Assembly: GCF_029960645.1 (NCBI RefSeq)
Contig: NZ_JASBQY010000002.1
Location: 1 to 64,000, forward strand
Direction: 5' to 3'
Length of the DNA stretch: 64,000 bases
Source: Arthrobacter sp. AL12
GTDB lineage: Bacteria > Actinomycetota > Actinomycetes > Actinomycetales > Micrococcaceae
Shown: positions 1 through 9,179 of the stretch, one piece after another
Numbering within the stretch: the stretch's first letter is position 1
Layout: every line of letters begins with the position of its first letter
Program-made: the position numbers and the translations under genes
The notes under the pieces: model-generated
Databases searched by the model: none
The model's input: the letters and a program-made list of their open reading frames with translations, nothing else
Told to the model about the DNA's origin: nothing

Positions 1-249
1 TCGCGCTGCAACTCCCGATAATTCGGAGGTGTTGCAACGATCGCTTGAACCCGCCTCAGTGGGCAGTTCCGTGGCCGCCTATGGGCAGTTTTTCATGGCC
101 GCTAACAAGCCAGCAACCAACTGTGTTGCAACGACCCTTAGATTCAAGAAACCAACATGCCGCAGCCGGTCATTTTCAACATGCCGCGTTCAACATGCCG
201 CGCCCGGTCATTTTCAGTCTGCCGTTGCCAGTTGTTCGTTCTCCCGTTA
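1..249. repeat. IS21-like terminal repeat cluster (element end)
   Basis: No gene is visible. The stretch is built of short repeats: GTGTTGCAACGA at 29-40 and 123-134; TGGGCAGTT followed by TGGCCGC at 60-78 and again at 82-102; CAACATGCCGC at 153-163, 177-187 and 191-201; CCGGTCATTTTCA at 166-178 and 204-216. Multiple short spaced repeats with GGCAGTT and GGCCGC cores are typical of the ends of IS21-family elements, so this is probably the end of an element lying left of the window. No transposase is present here, so the family assignment is an inference. Confidence 0.45.
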
Positions 250-1269
250 TCAGTTGGCCACTGTGAAGGGAATTACGACTACCCCGGAGTTTGTCGAACC
301 CAGCGTATTGTCACGGCACGACGTCCGGAGGTGTAGCTTATGTACTCCATTGGTCAGAGTCCTGGTATCTATCGAGATGGGGGCGGACCCGAAGGGCTCG
401 GGTCCGTATGGACCTGCGGCGTCCCAAAGGACGGTTCCGGGGTTGGACGGAACGGCGTGAAAGTCCGGGTCGATCGAGATGAATGAGTGAGTTGCCGGGC
501 GGGAGCCATCGGGGTGAGTGGTCAGGCCAACTACGGGAGTCCAGATACCTGATACCGGACTGTCTGGAATGGGAACTGACCGGACCGAGGCCTCACAGTA
601 CAGGGCGTGGGTGTACCATCCCTTGCCCCGCAGGAACGCATGCCTCGATAGGTCGGACAGAGACTTGCCGTTTTGGATGTTGACTTGCCCGTTGAAGCTG
701 GTTTGCATTTCCTTGCCGGCCGGCTCCGGGACGAACGCGCGAAAACGGACCTCCTGCGTGCCGGAATGGTTGAATGCAGAAATTGGCCGCGAGAACGTCA
801 GCCAGCGCTCACATGTTCCGGTACATACGAAGTCACCCTTGCCGGTTCTGGACGGGCCGGGGCAAGTGAAGTTCGCTGCTGTCGCCCGCAGGTAACACTT
901 CTGAACGGTGGTTTCGGTGTCCGAGGTTTTGAACACCATCGAGACGTAATTGGCCTTGCCCGGGTTGTCGTGGAGGATAACCCGCACATTAACGGTGAGG
1001 TTACCCGAACTGATCGTTTCACGTTCAGGGATGCAGGCCCCCATGTGAACATGGCCGGTATTGGTGGTGGAGTTGTTGGCTTGGTCCGTGTCCGGCATCC
1101 ACCACGCTTGACTTTCCACGAACTGCCGGGTTTCGCTGTACGTCGTGCTATCGGCGGCAGGGGCACCCAGGCAAGGTCCGGCCACAGCTAGAGCAGCACC
1201 GGAACTCAGTCCAGACATGAGAGCACTGGTCAACGCAACACCAATTACCAGCCCTAAGAGTCGTCTCAT
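250..1269 (-). CDS. Secreted protein of unknown function
   Basis: Encodes 339 residues from the ATG at 1269. This start was chosen over an in-frame one 98 codons upstream because it gives a classical Sec signal peptide (MRRLLGL, a hydrophobic stretch, then ALAVAGP) and has a GGAGGG upstream. The mature part is Cys-containing (about eight cysteines, for example in YLRATAANFTCPGP and VCTGTCERW), rich in beta-prone stretches, and ends in a segment on angles and distances typical of extracellular beta-sandwich proteins. I do not recognise the family. It stands alone, with an IS-like end downstream and a long gene-free stretch upstream. Export is well supported; the role is unknown. Confidence 0.75.
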   Translation of the reverse strand: MRRLLGLVIGVALTSALMSGLSSGAALAVAGPCLGAPAADSTTYSETRQFVESQAWWMPDTDQANNSTTNTGHVHMGACIPERETISSGNLTVNVRVILHDNPGKANYVSMVFKTSDTETTVQKCYLRATAANFTCPGPSRTGKGDFVCTGTCERWLTFSRPISAFNHSGTQEVRFRAFVPEPAGKEMQTSFNGQVNIQNGKSLSDLSRHAFLRGKGWYTHALYCEASVRSVPIPDSPVSGIWTPVVGLTTHPDGSRPATHSFISIDPDFHAVPSNPGTVLWDAAGPYGPEPFGSAPISIDTRTLTNGVHKLHLRTSCRDNTLGSTNSGVVVIPFTVAN

Positions 1270-2063
1270 GACCGTCCATCCCTCCACGTACCTGTTTGCG
1301 TCTCTTGATTGTTTCTTGCATTGGGGTTCCTTCATGCCCCCGTTCTTTCGGAGTGGGCCATGTGCCAGCATTACGGGCGCGTCGCGGTCGTCAGCCCATG
1401 CCCAGCACGATGAAGGCCGGATGCGTTGAGGCCTCGGCTCCTTCCGCAGGCCGGGCCCGGAGGTGCGGCGTATGTCGATTCGGGAGTCTGCGCGCCTACG
1501 TTCTGCCAGTTGCCGACGTCCCAGCGCCGAACCGTGACGTGTTCCGATTGGTATTGAGGCCAAATGAGATTTCGCCAGTATATGCCCGGGATACGAGGCA
1601 AACCAGTGTGGCAGGGGGTTCCGATACTTCGATATTTGGCTGGTCTACCCGTTCTCATCGAGGGACGACGAAACCGGAGCCGCTCCGTAGCGCGGATGAA
1701 TCTATCTCTCGGCGAATTTGGTCACTGGCACTGCTGAGCATTTCGGCCAAGGGCCGGGCGCGAACTACAGTGGCCGGAGCCTGAAGGATCCGCGCGGGCC
1801 GAGACTGCGGATCGTGGCCCACTCTGCTGCCGCGCTCGTCTCGCACCGCGCAGCCGAGGCCCCTGGGGTGCCGCGGCCGACGACGGGACAGCGCTCGGCG
1901 ACGTTGCCGGGCTTGCTGACATCGTCCGCCGGCGCGGGACGCGCTACGGGCTTGAGCACTTCGGTGTCGACCTCGGGAAGACGCCGAGCGGCTGCTCAGT
2001 CATCGAGATCAGCTGCTTCCCGGTGACGCGGGCGCCCCCGACGGGGCGCGCGGATCTCCGGCT
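1270..2063. other. Long stretch without a supported gene
   Basis: Several short open frames occur on both strands but none has a ribosome site, family resemblance or plausible composition. The plus-strand reading near 1914-2060 has a peptide with a faint look of a transposase C-terminus, too weak to call. Given the decayed genes on the right, this is probably degenerate DNA. Confidence 0.5.
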
Positions 2064-3310
2064 TCATCCTCGAACGCGCGAGAGCTTCCTGACCCCGTAC
2101 GGTCCCCGATGGCTGGGTCTACCTGTACGCGTGCCTCTTCCGGGCGTTTGGAACCGGTGGTGAAGCGCGACGGTATAGAGCTCGGTCAGGACAGCGAGGG
2201 CTATGCGAACGCCGAGGACTGCGGGGATGCCCACATGGTCCAGACGAGGCCGGCGAGGACGCGGCCTGTTGCTTCGCCGAGGTCTTCCGCTGCGCTGAGT
2301 CGGGATAGCGTCGAGGCGCGGCGGTGTGGGTGTTGTTCTGCGGCCTCGGCCATCATCGCGCCCCAGGCTGGCCGGAAGGCGGCCTTGCCGACGTCGTCGG
2401 CGGCCCTTGCCGACGAGGAATCCGGCGAAGGTGGGGGACACCAGCCAGATGCAGGAGGAGGCGATGCTGCCCAGAGCGCGCATTCCCAGGGCCAGCCGGG
2501 TGTTTCCGCGGTCGGCGAGCCATCCCCACAGCGGCCCGGACAGAGAGATGGCGGCGGTGACAAGGTAGATGCCACCGGCGGCGGCCGCGGGCACTCCGGC
2601 GTATTCGACCGCGAAGACCGGCAGGAGGCTGGTCATGAGGTCGGCGGTACCGGCGGCGAGGAACCCGAAACCAGCCAGGGGTGTAAGCCGACGCCACGAG
2701 CCCTGTGGGGCGGTGGAGGGGGACTCGGAGGCGTGGCAGAGGCCGGCCATTGCCGGCCCGCGCAGGCGCCACAGGATTAGCAGGAGTGGCAGCACCGATA
2801 TGGCGGCAGCTGTGACAAACACCCACGCGTACACGCCGACCAGGACGGTGATCAGCACACCGGCGGTGAACCGCCCGGCGGCGCCGGCGACCGTCTTGGC
2901 GGTTTGTTACCACGCGAATCGCCGCGCGACTGCCTGTTTGCCGCCGAGGCCGGACAGCACCGACGCGGCGGCAGGGTCGCGCAAGGCGATGGCGACACCG
3001 TGCACACTGCGCACGGCGAACAGCTGCCACGGCGAGGAGCTAACCACCAGCAAGAGTATGGCGACGGACCGCAGCGCCACGGCGATGATGTAGGCGCGGC
3101 GGACGCCCATGCGGTCGACCAGTGGTCCGACCAGCGGTTACAGCGCGATCGCGACAGCGAGATTGGTCGAGAGCAGTAGGCCGATGGCGGCCAGAGACAT
3201 GCCCAGAGAGCTCGCGTAAAGGGGGAGCGCGAAGCTGACGATGCCGAATGCGAGGCGTGAGCCAAACCCTTCAGTAATCACGGTACCCAGCGGCGTGGTG
3301 AGTGGTGGCC
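2064..3310 (-). pseudogene. MFS transporter, decayed
   Basis: Read on the minus strand, the pieces add up to one major facilitator protein. They start with a first helix region (GSRLAFGIVSFALPLYASSLG), continue through the loop 2-3 motif region (PLVGPLVDRMGVRRAYI), a central part, and C-terminal helices (FLAAGTADLMTSLLPVF; AVLGVRIALAVLTELYTVAL). The reading frame is broken by in-frame TAA codons at 3138-3140 and 2907-2909, and by two compensating frame changes near 2405 and 2230. No clear start codon remains. Four independent lesions make this a pseudogene rather than a sequencing slip. The original substrate cannot be told. Confidence 0.8.
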
Positions 3311-3339
3311 GACGTTCGTATGTATTCGCCCGGGGCTCA

Positions 3340-4155
3340 TCAGGCCAGATCCGCCCCCAACCCGATCTCGGTTTGCTCGTGTATCACCGAGGCGATCTGG
3401 GCCGCAACTTGGTCATGGCAGCCCTTGTAGCCGGGGAAGTAGTTGACGTCAACCACCACGGGGCCTTAGAGGCTCTCGATGACGTCGACCCCGAACAAGT
3501 CGAGGCTGAAGGCTGTCCGCACCTTTCTGGCGAGGTCGTTGATGGCGTCCGTGACCGGTACTGGGCGGCCATACCGTGTGAAGGAATCGGCGGCAAAGCG
3601 CTTGCGCACGGCGTGGACGTGGCTGCCGGCGACATAGACCTTCAGGTCTTCCCCCGGACCAGGCACGACGCGCTGCACTATGACCGTCTCCGGAGTGGGC
3701 GGCAGGGACCGCAAGTGGGCGGCGCTGTGGACGATGTGGACACCGATGCCGCGGTGCCCGCTGTGCGGCCTCACGATAACTGGCCCTTCCTCGAGCAGGG
3801 GTGCTGCCAGGGCCAGGTCCCCGGTCAGCCAGGTCTCAGGCGCCATCACTCCCGCCCTCCGCAGCGCCTGGGAAGCGTGGACCTTATCCTGGGCGCGCAG
3901 GCACGCCGGATATGCGTTCAGGATCGGCAGGCCTTGGTCGTGGAGCATACCCGCGAGGCTGAGGGCGAGTTCGGTGTGGGACTTCAGCAGATATAGGTCG
4001 GCATCCGGAAGGAACCGATCGGTGCGAAGCAGCCGGGCCTCGGGGATCCACCCGTCGGCGACGTGACCTGCAGCAGCGAGCAGGCGCGAGACCTTTTCGA
4101 CAACCGGACTGGGCACATCCGGTACCCGTTGGGCGAGCAGGAAGGTGATCCTCAT
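3340..4155 (-). pseudogene. ATP-grasp (RimK-like) ligase with premature stop
   Basis: From the ATG at 4155 the frame runs 229 codons to a TAA at 3466-3468. Translation past that stop continues the same domain (GPVVVDVNYFPGYKG) to a second stop at 3340-3342. The visible part has the ATP-grasp features VIVRPHSGHRGIGV, a conserved VQRVVPGPGEDLKVYV strand and FGVDVIES. The residues lost after the stop include the Mg-binding D-x-N (VDVNYFPG), so the truncated product should be inactive. The start overlaps by 4 bp the end of a second ATP-grasp gene upstream, so the two were once a translationally coupled pair. Carboxylate-amine ligase activity is the family norm; the substrate is unknown. Confidence 0.75.
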
Positions 4156-4550
4156 GAGCCGACCGCCCGCCGGGCGACGGCCGGGCCGGCGTCCTTGGCC
4201 TCGACGGCGGACGTGGTGGTGGCGGCAGCCTTGGCGTAGATATATTCGGCCAGCCGCAGCGCCCCGTCGGGTACACCCTTGAACCCAGGAAACGGGTTGA
4301 CGTCGACGACATACGGTTGGCCTCGGCTGATGACGATGTCCAGACCGAACAGGTCGGTGCCGATGGCTTCGCTGACCGCGCGGGCAATGTCATGCACTTC
4401 CGGAGTCAAGGTGAACTGTTCTCCCTGCTTCTGCTCATACGTTCTGGCTGGCCACTGTCGTTTGATGCCGAACATCTGACCACCGATGCAATAAAGCTTT
4501 CGGTCCTTGCCCTGTCGTGGCAGGTACCGGGTGGATCTGGTTGCCCAGGC
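4152..4550 (-). pseudogene. ATP-grasp ligase, C-terminal fragment
   Basis: Only the C-terminal part of the domain remains. Homologous-looking sequence starts near 4550 (YLPRQGKDRKLYCIGGQMFGIKR), and continues through TDLFGLDIVISRGQPYVVDVNPFPGFKGVPDGALRLAEYIY to the stop at 4152. The N-terminal half and start codon are missing; an IS3-type transposase remnant lies directly upstream, so insertion or deletion by that element is the likely cause. Internal ATG 4475 would give a 107-residue fragment without the ATP-binding lid. Its product and the next ATP-grasp gene overlap by ATGA. Confidence 0.7.
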
Positions 4551-4689
4551 TCGAAGCCTTCGGGAACCTCAACGCGGGGCGTCTCACCCGGCGGAGAAGG
4601 CTCTGCTGCTGCTGCCCCAGGCTCTATGTGTGCCGACATCGTTGTCCACGGCGGCCTGCGCTGCCAATGGGATTTCGGGCAGCGATTTA

Positions 4690-4925
4690 GTGGATTCTTC
4701 TACGCTGCCAGGGCTGGCTGTTGCAAAACCCCTCGATATGGCGAATAACGTCGAGACGGGCTTGTGATTTAGTCGCGTAAACGGTCCGATAAAAGGCGCG
4801 TGTTTTTTCAGGGCTGAGAAGAACGATTCGACCATGCTGTTGTCTCCGCATCGGAGGAAGACCCGCATCCGGGCGCAGCAGGGGCCGGACATCCAAGTGT
4901 CGGGCCGGGGTTGATCTCCGGCGGA
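4690..4925 (-). mobile_element. IS3-family transposase (OrfB) remnant
   Basis: On the minus strand the peptide GDNSMVESFFSALK matches the end of an IS3-type DDE domain, where the E is the catalytic glutamate. After a frame change at an A-run near 4806 the reading continues as TVYATKSQARLDVIRHIEGFCNSQ, the typical IS3 helix and IE-YN region, to a stop near 4690. The N-terminal catalytic aspartates, OrfA and both inverted repeats are missing. It is a dead fragment that borders the truncated ATP-grasp gene. Confidence 0.7.
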
Positions 4926-4942
4926 ACAACTGGGCCCAGGCT

Positions 4943-5626
4943 TCATTCGGCGCCGGGCACGCCGTCCCCTGTCCCTTCCACTGACCTGAGCTTCCGGCGT
5001 CTGCGCCGTCGCCGGACGATCACCAGGCCCAGCACGACGATGGGGACCAGCACCCAGCCGCCGATGTCGAGAGCATCACCGATGGCCCGGGCCAGCGCCC
5101 CGGCCAGATAGGCGAGCACGCTGAGGCTCGCTACCCAGGCAATGGACCCCGTAATGGTCCACAGCAGGAATGTGGGCCACGGCATCTTGGCAGCCCCCGC
5201 GGCAATGGCGCCCCAGAGCCGGACGACAATGACCCAGCGGCCGAAGAACAAGGCTGAGCCGCCGTGCCGATCGAAGAAGGACTCCAGCTGGGCGATGCGG
5301 TTCTCGTCGGCGTGGAAGCGCTGTGCAAGTTTCAGCATCAACGGGCGGCCCCCCACCCGCCCCAGTACATAGCCAATGGTGCTCCCGAGCATGGCGCCCA
5401 GGCTGCCGACCGCGATAACGGCAGTAAGGTTCAGATCTCCGTGGCGCGCCGAGGCGTAGGCCCCAAGCAATACGGCCACGGCGGGAAGCGGTACACCGGC
5501 GCACTGGGCCAGCACAATCACGAAGACGCCGAAGTAGTACCCCCATTCGTCCGCGACGCCTGCTTCCGCGGCGACGAAGCCTGCCAAGCCCAGCGCCACG
5601 AGACGGAGGGCAGCTAATCCGGTCAT
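4943..5626 (-). CDS. DedA/SNARE-associated family membrane protein
   Basis: 227 residues from the ATG at 5626. It shows the DedA (VTT domain) pattern: an N-terminal helix, the re-entrant segment with a proline-rich turn (AGVPLPAVAVLLGAYAS), the glycine-rich GSLGAMLGSTIGYVLGRVGG, FDRHGGSALFFGRWVIVVRLWGAIAAGAAKM and a last helix ended by an arginine cluster (VRRRRRRRR). Family members are undecaprenyl-phosphate or phospholipid flippases/transporters needed for envelope homeostasis; which lipid this one moves is unknown. It is intact despite decayed neighbours on both sides. An 18-bp dyad motif lies 236 bp upstream of its start. Confidence 0.85.
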   Translation of the reverse strand: MTGLAALRLVALGLAGFVAAEAGVADEWGYYFGVFVIVLAQCAGVPLPAVAVLLGAYASARHGDLNLTAVIAVGSLGAMLGSTIGYVLGRVGGRPLMLKLAQRFHADENRIAQLESFFDRHGGSALFFGRWVIVVRLWGAIAAGAAKMPWPTFLLWTITGSIAWVASLSVLAYLAGALARAIGDALDIGGWVLVPIVVLGLVIVRRRRRRRKLRSVEGTGDGVPGAE

Positions 5627-6051
5627 CGCTCACACCTCACTCCGCTGCCACGCCGTGGTTCGAAACGACGGTCCCCGCGCTGGCCAAGGTTGTTCTCCAG
5701 TCGTGCCGCGCGACGGGGATGGCCCCGGTATACCCTGATGGCCCGGGCCGCGTCAAGAGCACGCGGCGGCCACAGCGGGCAGTGACACGGCCCGGACAGC
5801 CGCCCCGCCGGCGCCGCCGGACTGCCGGAACAGGACCGCAAGCCCTCCCCGGTGCGCGAGGTCACCCGGCGCGGATGAGGTGCCGCACTGCACCCGGGGC
5901 GCAGGATGGAGCCGGGGCGATCCGTCGGATCTCGATTGGCAGACCGCTCCTGGCCGTCAGGAAAATCAACGGAATGGGTTCTGGCTTCACGACACGACTG
6001 CGCCGGCCATGAGGCCGATGGCAGAGCATTCAACGGAAAGCGGTCGGCACG
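5627..6051. other. Intergenic stretch, no gene supported
   Basis: Divergent spacer between the DedA gene and the DUF7144 pseudogene. The only structured signal I see is the TCACCC-N6-GATGAG dyad at 5862-5879. Short open frames here lack ribosome sites and family resemblance. Confidence 0.5.
5862..5879. promoter_or_regulatory. 18-bp dyad element, copy 1
   Basis: TCACCCGGCGCGGATGAG fits the pattern TCAYCC-N6-RRTGAK that recurs in this window. It lies between the DedA gene and the DUF7144 pseudogene. It is a weaker copy, ending GATGAG rather than GGTGAT. Confidence 0.35.
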
Positions 6052-6485
6052 AAGAGTACTGCCCATCATCCTGTCGCTTCAATTGGCTGGACCGGTTGGG
6101 TCACTTTCGCCGGAGTCATTCTGATCATCAACGGCGTGTTCAGCGGCCTTCAAGGTCTCGTCGCGCTCACCGGGCCCGACACCTATTATTTGTCGACCCC
6201 TGGCGCGCTCTTCATCTTCGATGCCAAGGGGTGGGGCTGGTGGAATGTGGCCCTCGGGGCTTCCCTGATCCTCACCGCCGTCGCGCTCTTCTCCGGTGCA
6301 ACGTGGGCCCGAGTCGTCGCTGTCGTCGTTGCGGGCCTCAGCGCGGTCGTTCAACTGATGCTCATTCCGGCCCAGCCATGGTGTCCCTGATCGTCATCGC
6401 CGTCGACGTGCTGATCATCTACGCGCTCATCGCCCACGGCGACGAGCTGCGGACCGGCGAAACGCCGTCGAACGTCGACTCCTGA
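6052..6485 (+). pseudogene. DUF7144-type membrane protein, start lost and frameshifted
   Basis: The translation [38 protein letters not shown], with several hydrophobic helices, fits small four-helix DUF7144 membrane proteins. Where a second copy at 9180 has a GTG start, this one has AAG (6052-6054), and a stop lies upstream in frame. Near 6380 one base is missing, so the frame ends as QPWCP. In the shifted frame the expected last helix follows (SLIVIAVDVLIIYALIAHGDELRTG) to the stop at 6483-6485. A shorter product from the internal GTG at 6136 is possible but would lack the first helix. Function of the family is unknown. Confidence 0.7.
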
Positions 6486-6774
6486 AACGGAACGCAGCGG
6501 GTTTCCTCTCAAACCAGCTCTCGGAAACTCCTCGCCGACCAGCCGGTAGGGATCCATGCCGAAATCGTCCGCACTTGAACGGACCACGGCCCCTGGCTCT
6601 GCAGGACAGGCTCCTCGTTTCGATCCTCGTCACGTCGAGGGTCCCCTGATCTCCTTCCGCAGGGTGCGGAGTCCCGGAGTCCCGGTCCCAAGCCCTCCGG
6701 CGCCGGCGAAGGCTCGATCCCGGGATGAGCCTCGCGGCGGCCGGGACCGGACCCGATCTCCGCGACGTCCCCGG

Positions 6775-7437
6775 TCAGCGCTGAAAGAGGCTGTAGCCGA
6801 GAAGGAATAGCCCGATCACCAGCGTGCCGATCGCCGCGATCCTGCGGCCGTTGCGCTGCAACCAGTTGTAGAGGGTGGTCAATGGTACTTGGGCGCGCTC
6901 CGGAGAGCGCAGCCAGACCGCGACAGGAACGACGACGGCGGACTGGGCCACGGCGGCGTAGGCGAGGACCAGCAGGCTACTTGGCAGTGGCGGCAGTGCC
7001 CGGACGCCAATCACGGCACCTGCCGTGACCGCCAGGAGGATCGCCTTGGGACGCAGGTTCAAGCCGAGGCCGAGGAGCACGAATTCCCAGGGCCGGGCGG
7101 CTTGGAACCTCAACTTCATTTTGTCCAGCATGGCGTTATCCCGCCGGTCCCTGCCCACGAAGAGGTAGATGGAGTAGCCAATAAGCATTGCACCGATCAC
7201 GAGACCAAACTGTGCCACCACTTCATCCTTCAGGCGCGGCCTGACGGGCAATAACTGCAGACCCACCGCCGCTAGGCCCACGAACACAATTGAACCTGCG
7301 AGGCTGCCGATCAGGAAGGGAAGGGCGCCGCGGCGTGGACTGGGGGAGAGCAGAATCATGATCGTTACACTGACGGGCACTGTACTTATCGCCCCGGCGA
7401 GGGCGAAGAGCATCAGGCTGGTGAGGGTGCTCAGCAT
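6775..7437 (-). CDS. GAP (LysE-superfamily-like) membrane transporter
   Basis: 220 residues, six predicted helices. The N-terminus (LFALAGAISTVPVSVTIMILLSPSPRRGALPFLIGSLAGS) and the middle (EFVLLGLGLNLRPKAILLAVTAGAVI) match GAP-family proteins, the group of mycobacterial Sap (sulfolipid-addressing) proteins related to LysE exporters. A cytoplasmic loop with charged residues separates helices 3 and 4. The cargo is unknown; mycobacterial members help move cell-surface lipids. It lies 39 bp downstream of the AI-2E gene in the same direction and may be co-transcribed with it. Confidence 0.8.
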   Translation of the reverse strand: MLSTLTSLMLFALAGAISTVPVSVTIMILLSPSPRRGALPFLIGSLAGSIVFVGLAAVGLQLLPVRPRLKDEVVAQFGLVIGAMLIGYSIYLFVGRDRRDNAMLDKMKLRFQAARPWEFVLLGLGLNLRPKAILLAVTAGAVIGVRALPPLPSSLLVLAYAAVAQSAVVVPVAVWLRSPERAQVPLTTLYNWLQRNGRRIAAIGTLVIGLFLLGYSLFQR

Positions 7438-7476
7438 GCGGCTCTCACTTGCCCCGGACAGCCCGCCGACGGCACG

Positions 7477-8631
7477 TCATGCCTTCGTGTCACTGCCCGT
7501 GTCCGAGCGGCCCGGCCGCGGCCGGCCGCGGCGGGCGCGGATCGCATCGTCTTCCTGCCTGAGAAGCAGTTTCACGTCCTTCTGGTCTCCCGTCAACGCT
7601 CGCCACCATGAGAGGGACGGGTCGGCATCGAGCAGGATCGTGCGCACGAAGAGTGTCAGGGGGACGGCGAGGATGGCGCCGACGGGACCCAGAACCACGG
7701 TCCAGAACAGGACCGATACGAAGGTCAGAGTCTCACTAAGCGAGACAGCACTGCCCACGTACTTGGGCTGAATGATCGACTGGATCACGGCGTTGATCCC
7801 GCCGTAGATGATGATGATGGCCCAGACGGTCGGCCAGCCCCCGGCGAGGAATCCAAAGAACAGCGGCGGGACGATCGCGATGAAGTAACCAATGTTGGGG
7901 ATGAAGCTGCAGATGAAAGACAGCAATCCCCAGAGCAGGGCGCCGGGGACCTGCAGGATGACCAGGATCAGCCAGTTGAACAGGCCCTGGGCGATCCCGA
8001 GGACCGTGGTGGCGACCAAATAGCGACGTACTCCGGTTCCAAAGCCGATGAACGCGGAGACCAATGCCGGCCGGTGGTGGTTCAAATGGGTCAGGATCGC
8101 GGGTACACGCGATCCGTCGACGGCCATGAGGATCAGCATGGTCAGGATGATCACGAGGCTTCCCAACAGGCTCGCTATGTTCCCCAGCAGACCGCCGAGG
8201 AACGCGATGATGCGGTCCGGAGTGAACCCATTCAGAACCTCTTGGGCTTGTTCCGGGCCGAAACCTAACGACTCCAGTGTCGCGGCGATGTTCGCGCCGA
8301 GCTGGGACATTTGGGGCGCGTATTGCGGCAGCAGTGCGGAGAACTGGGCGAGGGAGCCAACGAAGACTGCGGCGAAGGCAACCAGCAACCCGAAGACGGC
8401 CGCTATCGTGGTCCCCGTGGCTATACCCCGCGAAATTCCGCGCGCCTGCATCCAGCGTCGAATGGGATGAACACAGAGGGTGAGCACGAACGCAAGAAAT
8501 ACCGGGGTGACGATTCCCCTTACCGCTCCTAGGCCGAAAGCCACGACGGTTGCGCCAGCCAAGGCGAGCAAAATTGCGGCGGTGCGGGGGAGGGCTGGGC
8601 GTAGGTCGGACTCCGATGATGCCGGCTCCAT
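7477..8631 (-). CDS. AI-2E family transporter
   Basis: 384 residues from the ATG at 8631, with a GGAGGG ribosome site just upstream. It has the AI-2E/PerM layout: two N-terminal helices (LALAGATVVAFGLGAVRGIVTPVFLAFVLTLCVHPIRRWM), a second pair, a long soluble central segment, and a C-terminal half with five helices including the conserved VGSAVSLSETLTFVSVLFWTVVLGPVGAILAVPLT. Members export small organic molecules or act as Na+/H+ antiporters; the AI-2 link is specific to TqsA. The C-terminal tail (RRGRPRPGRSDTG) is basic and cytoplasmic. Confidence 0.85.
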   Translation of the reverse strand: MEPASSESDLRPALPRTAAILLALAGATVVAFGLGAVRGIVTPVFLAFVLTLCVHPIRRWMQARGISRGIATGTTIAAVFGLLVAFAAVFVGSLAQFSALLPQYAPQMSQLGANIAATLESLGFGPEQAQEVLNGFTPDRIIAFLGGLLGNIASLLGSLVIILTMLILMAVDGSRVPAILTHLNHHRPALVSAFIGFGTGVRRYLVATTVLGIAQGLFNWLILVILQVPGALLWGLLSFICSFIPNIGYFIAIVPPLFFGFLAGGWPTVWAIIIIYGGINAVIQSIIQPKYVGSAVSLSETLTFVSVLFWTVVLGPVGAILAVPLTLFVRTILLDADPSLSWWRALTGDQKDVKLLLRQEDDAIRARRGRPRPGRSDTGSDTKA

Positions 8632-8767
8632 TGTGCCCTCCTTGGTTCAGTCTGGCCCTATTTCAGGGGTGCGGAGGCGTGATGAGGAGTGGGGTTCGCC
8701 GCCTGCGCGCCGTCCCATGATCGTTTCCCATCGGTGTCAAACCCGGGCTGGGTCTGTGAGTCGGGTG

Positions 8768-9075
8768 TCATGGGAGCCTCCTCGGCCGGTGGTGCCCGGC
8801 GCGGCGAGTCTTTTCTGCGCCGTCGTCCAGGCATTCATTAAGTGTGATGGCGGCATCTATGAGCGCGAGGTGCGTGAACGCCTGCGCAAAGTCGCCGATC
8901 TGTGGCAAAGGCCTCACCCCTCGGACGCGTGCTGAAGTGACCGCCGCGCCGCTGGTCCAGCAGCGAGACGAAGATGCTGGGGGAGTCGAGGCGTGGACTG
9001 CAGAACCAGTCAAGCGTGCCGTCTGCTCCTGATCCGCTCAAATCCTCAGGTACAACTAGTGTTTGCTCCGCCCGG
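8768..9075 (-). pseudogene. GH15 glucoamylase/trehalase, internally deleted remnant
   Basis: Minus strand, two pieces in different frames. From about 9075 to 8935 the translation reads [28 protein letters not shown], then [15 protein letters not shown], the typical start of actinobacterial GH15 enzymes. From about 8915 to 8770 it reads [26 protein letters not shown], their typical C-terminus. The roughly 500 residues between, including the catalytic glutamates, are missing. This is a large internal deletion, not an assembly error of one base. Confidence 0.7.
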
Positions 9076-9085
9076 CACGGGCGCC

Positions 9086-9103
9086 TCACCCCCGGGGGGT
9101 GAT
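9086..9103. promoter_or_regulatory. 18-bp dyad element, copy 2
   Basis: TCACCCCCGGGGGGTGAT is a near-perfect dyad. It sits 76 bp upstream of the GTG of the second DUF7144 copy. A TAACAG hexamer begins 19 bp after it, which could be a -10 region. On the other side is the start of the GH15 remnant. Confidence 0.5.
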
Positions 9104-9179
9104 CCTGGGCCCTTCGCCGCTGTAACAGTTGAATCGCCCAAAACAGGATCTCGGCCGGCTGACGTCTGCGGTCGGCACT

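Noticed and set aside
1914..2060. Peptide DIVRRRGTRYGLEHFGVDLGK that faintly resembles an IS5-type transposase C-terminus
   Set aside because: Only a few residues agree and the catalytic and WVVERT-type motifs are missing.
4795..4815. Programmed frameshift at the A-run in the IS3 fragment
   Set aside because: IS3 frameshifting occurs between OrfA and OrfB, not near the end of OrfB; here it is a decay lesion.
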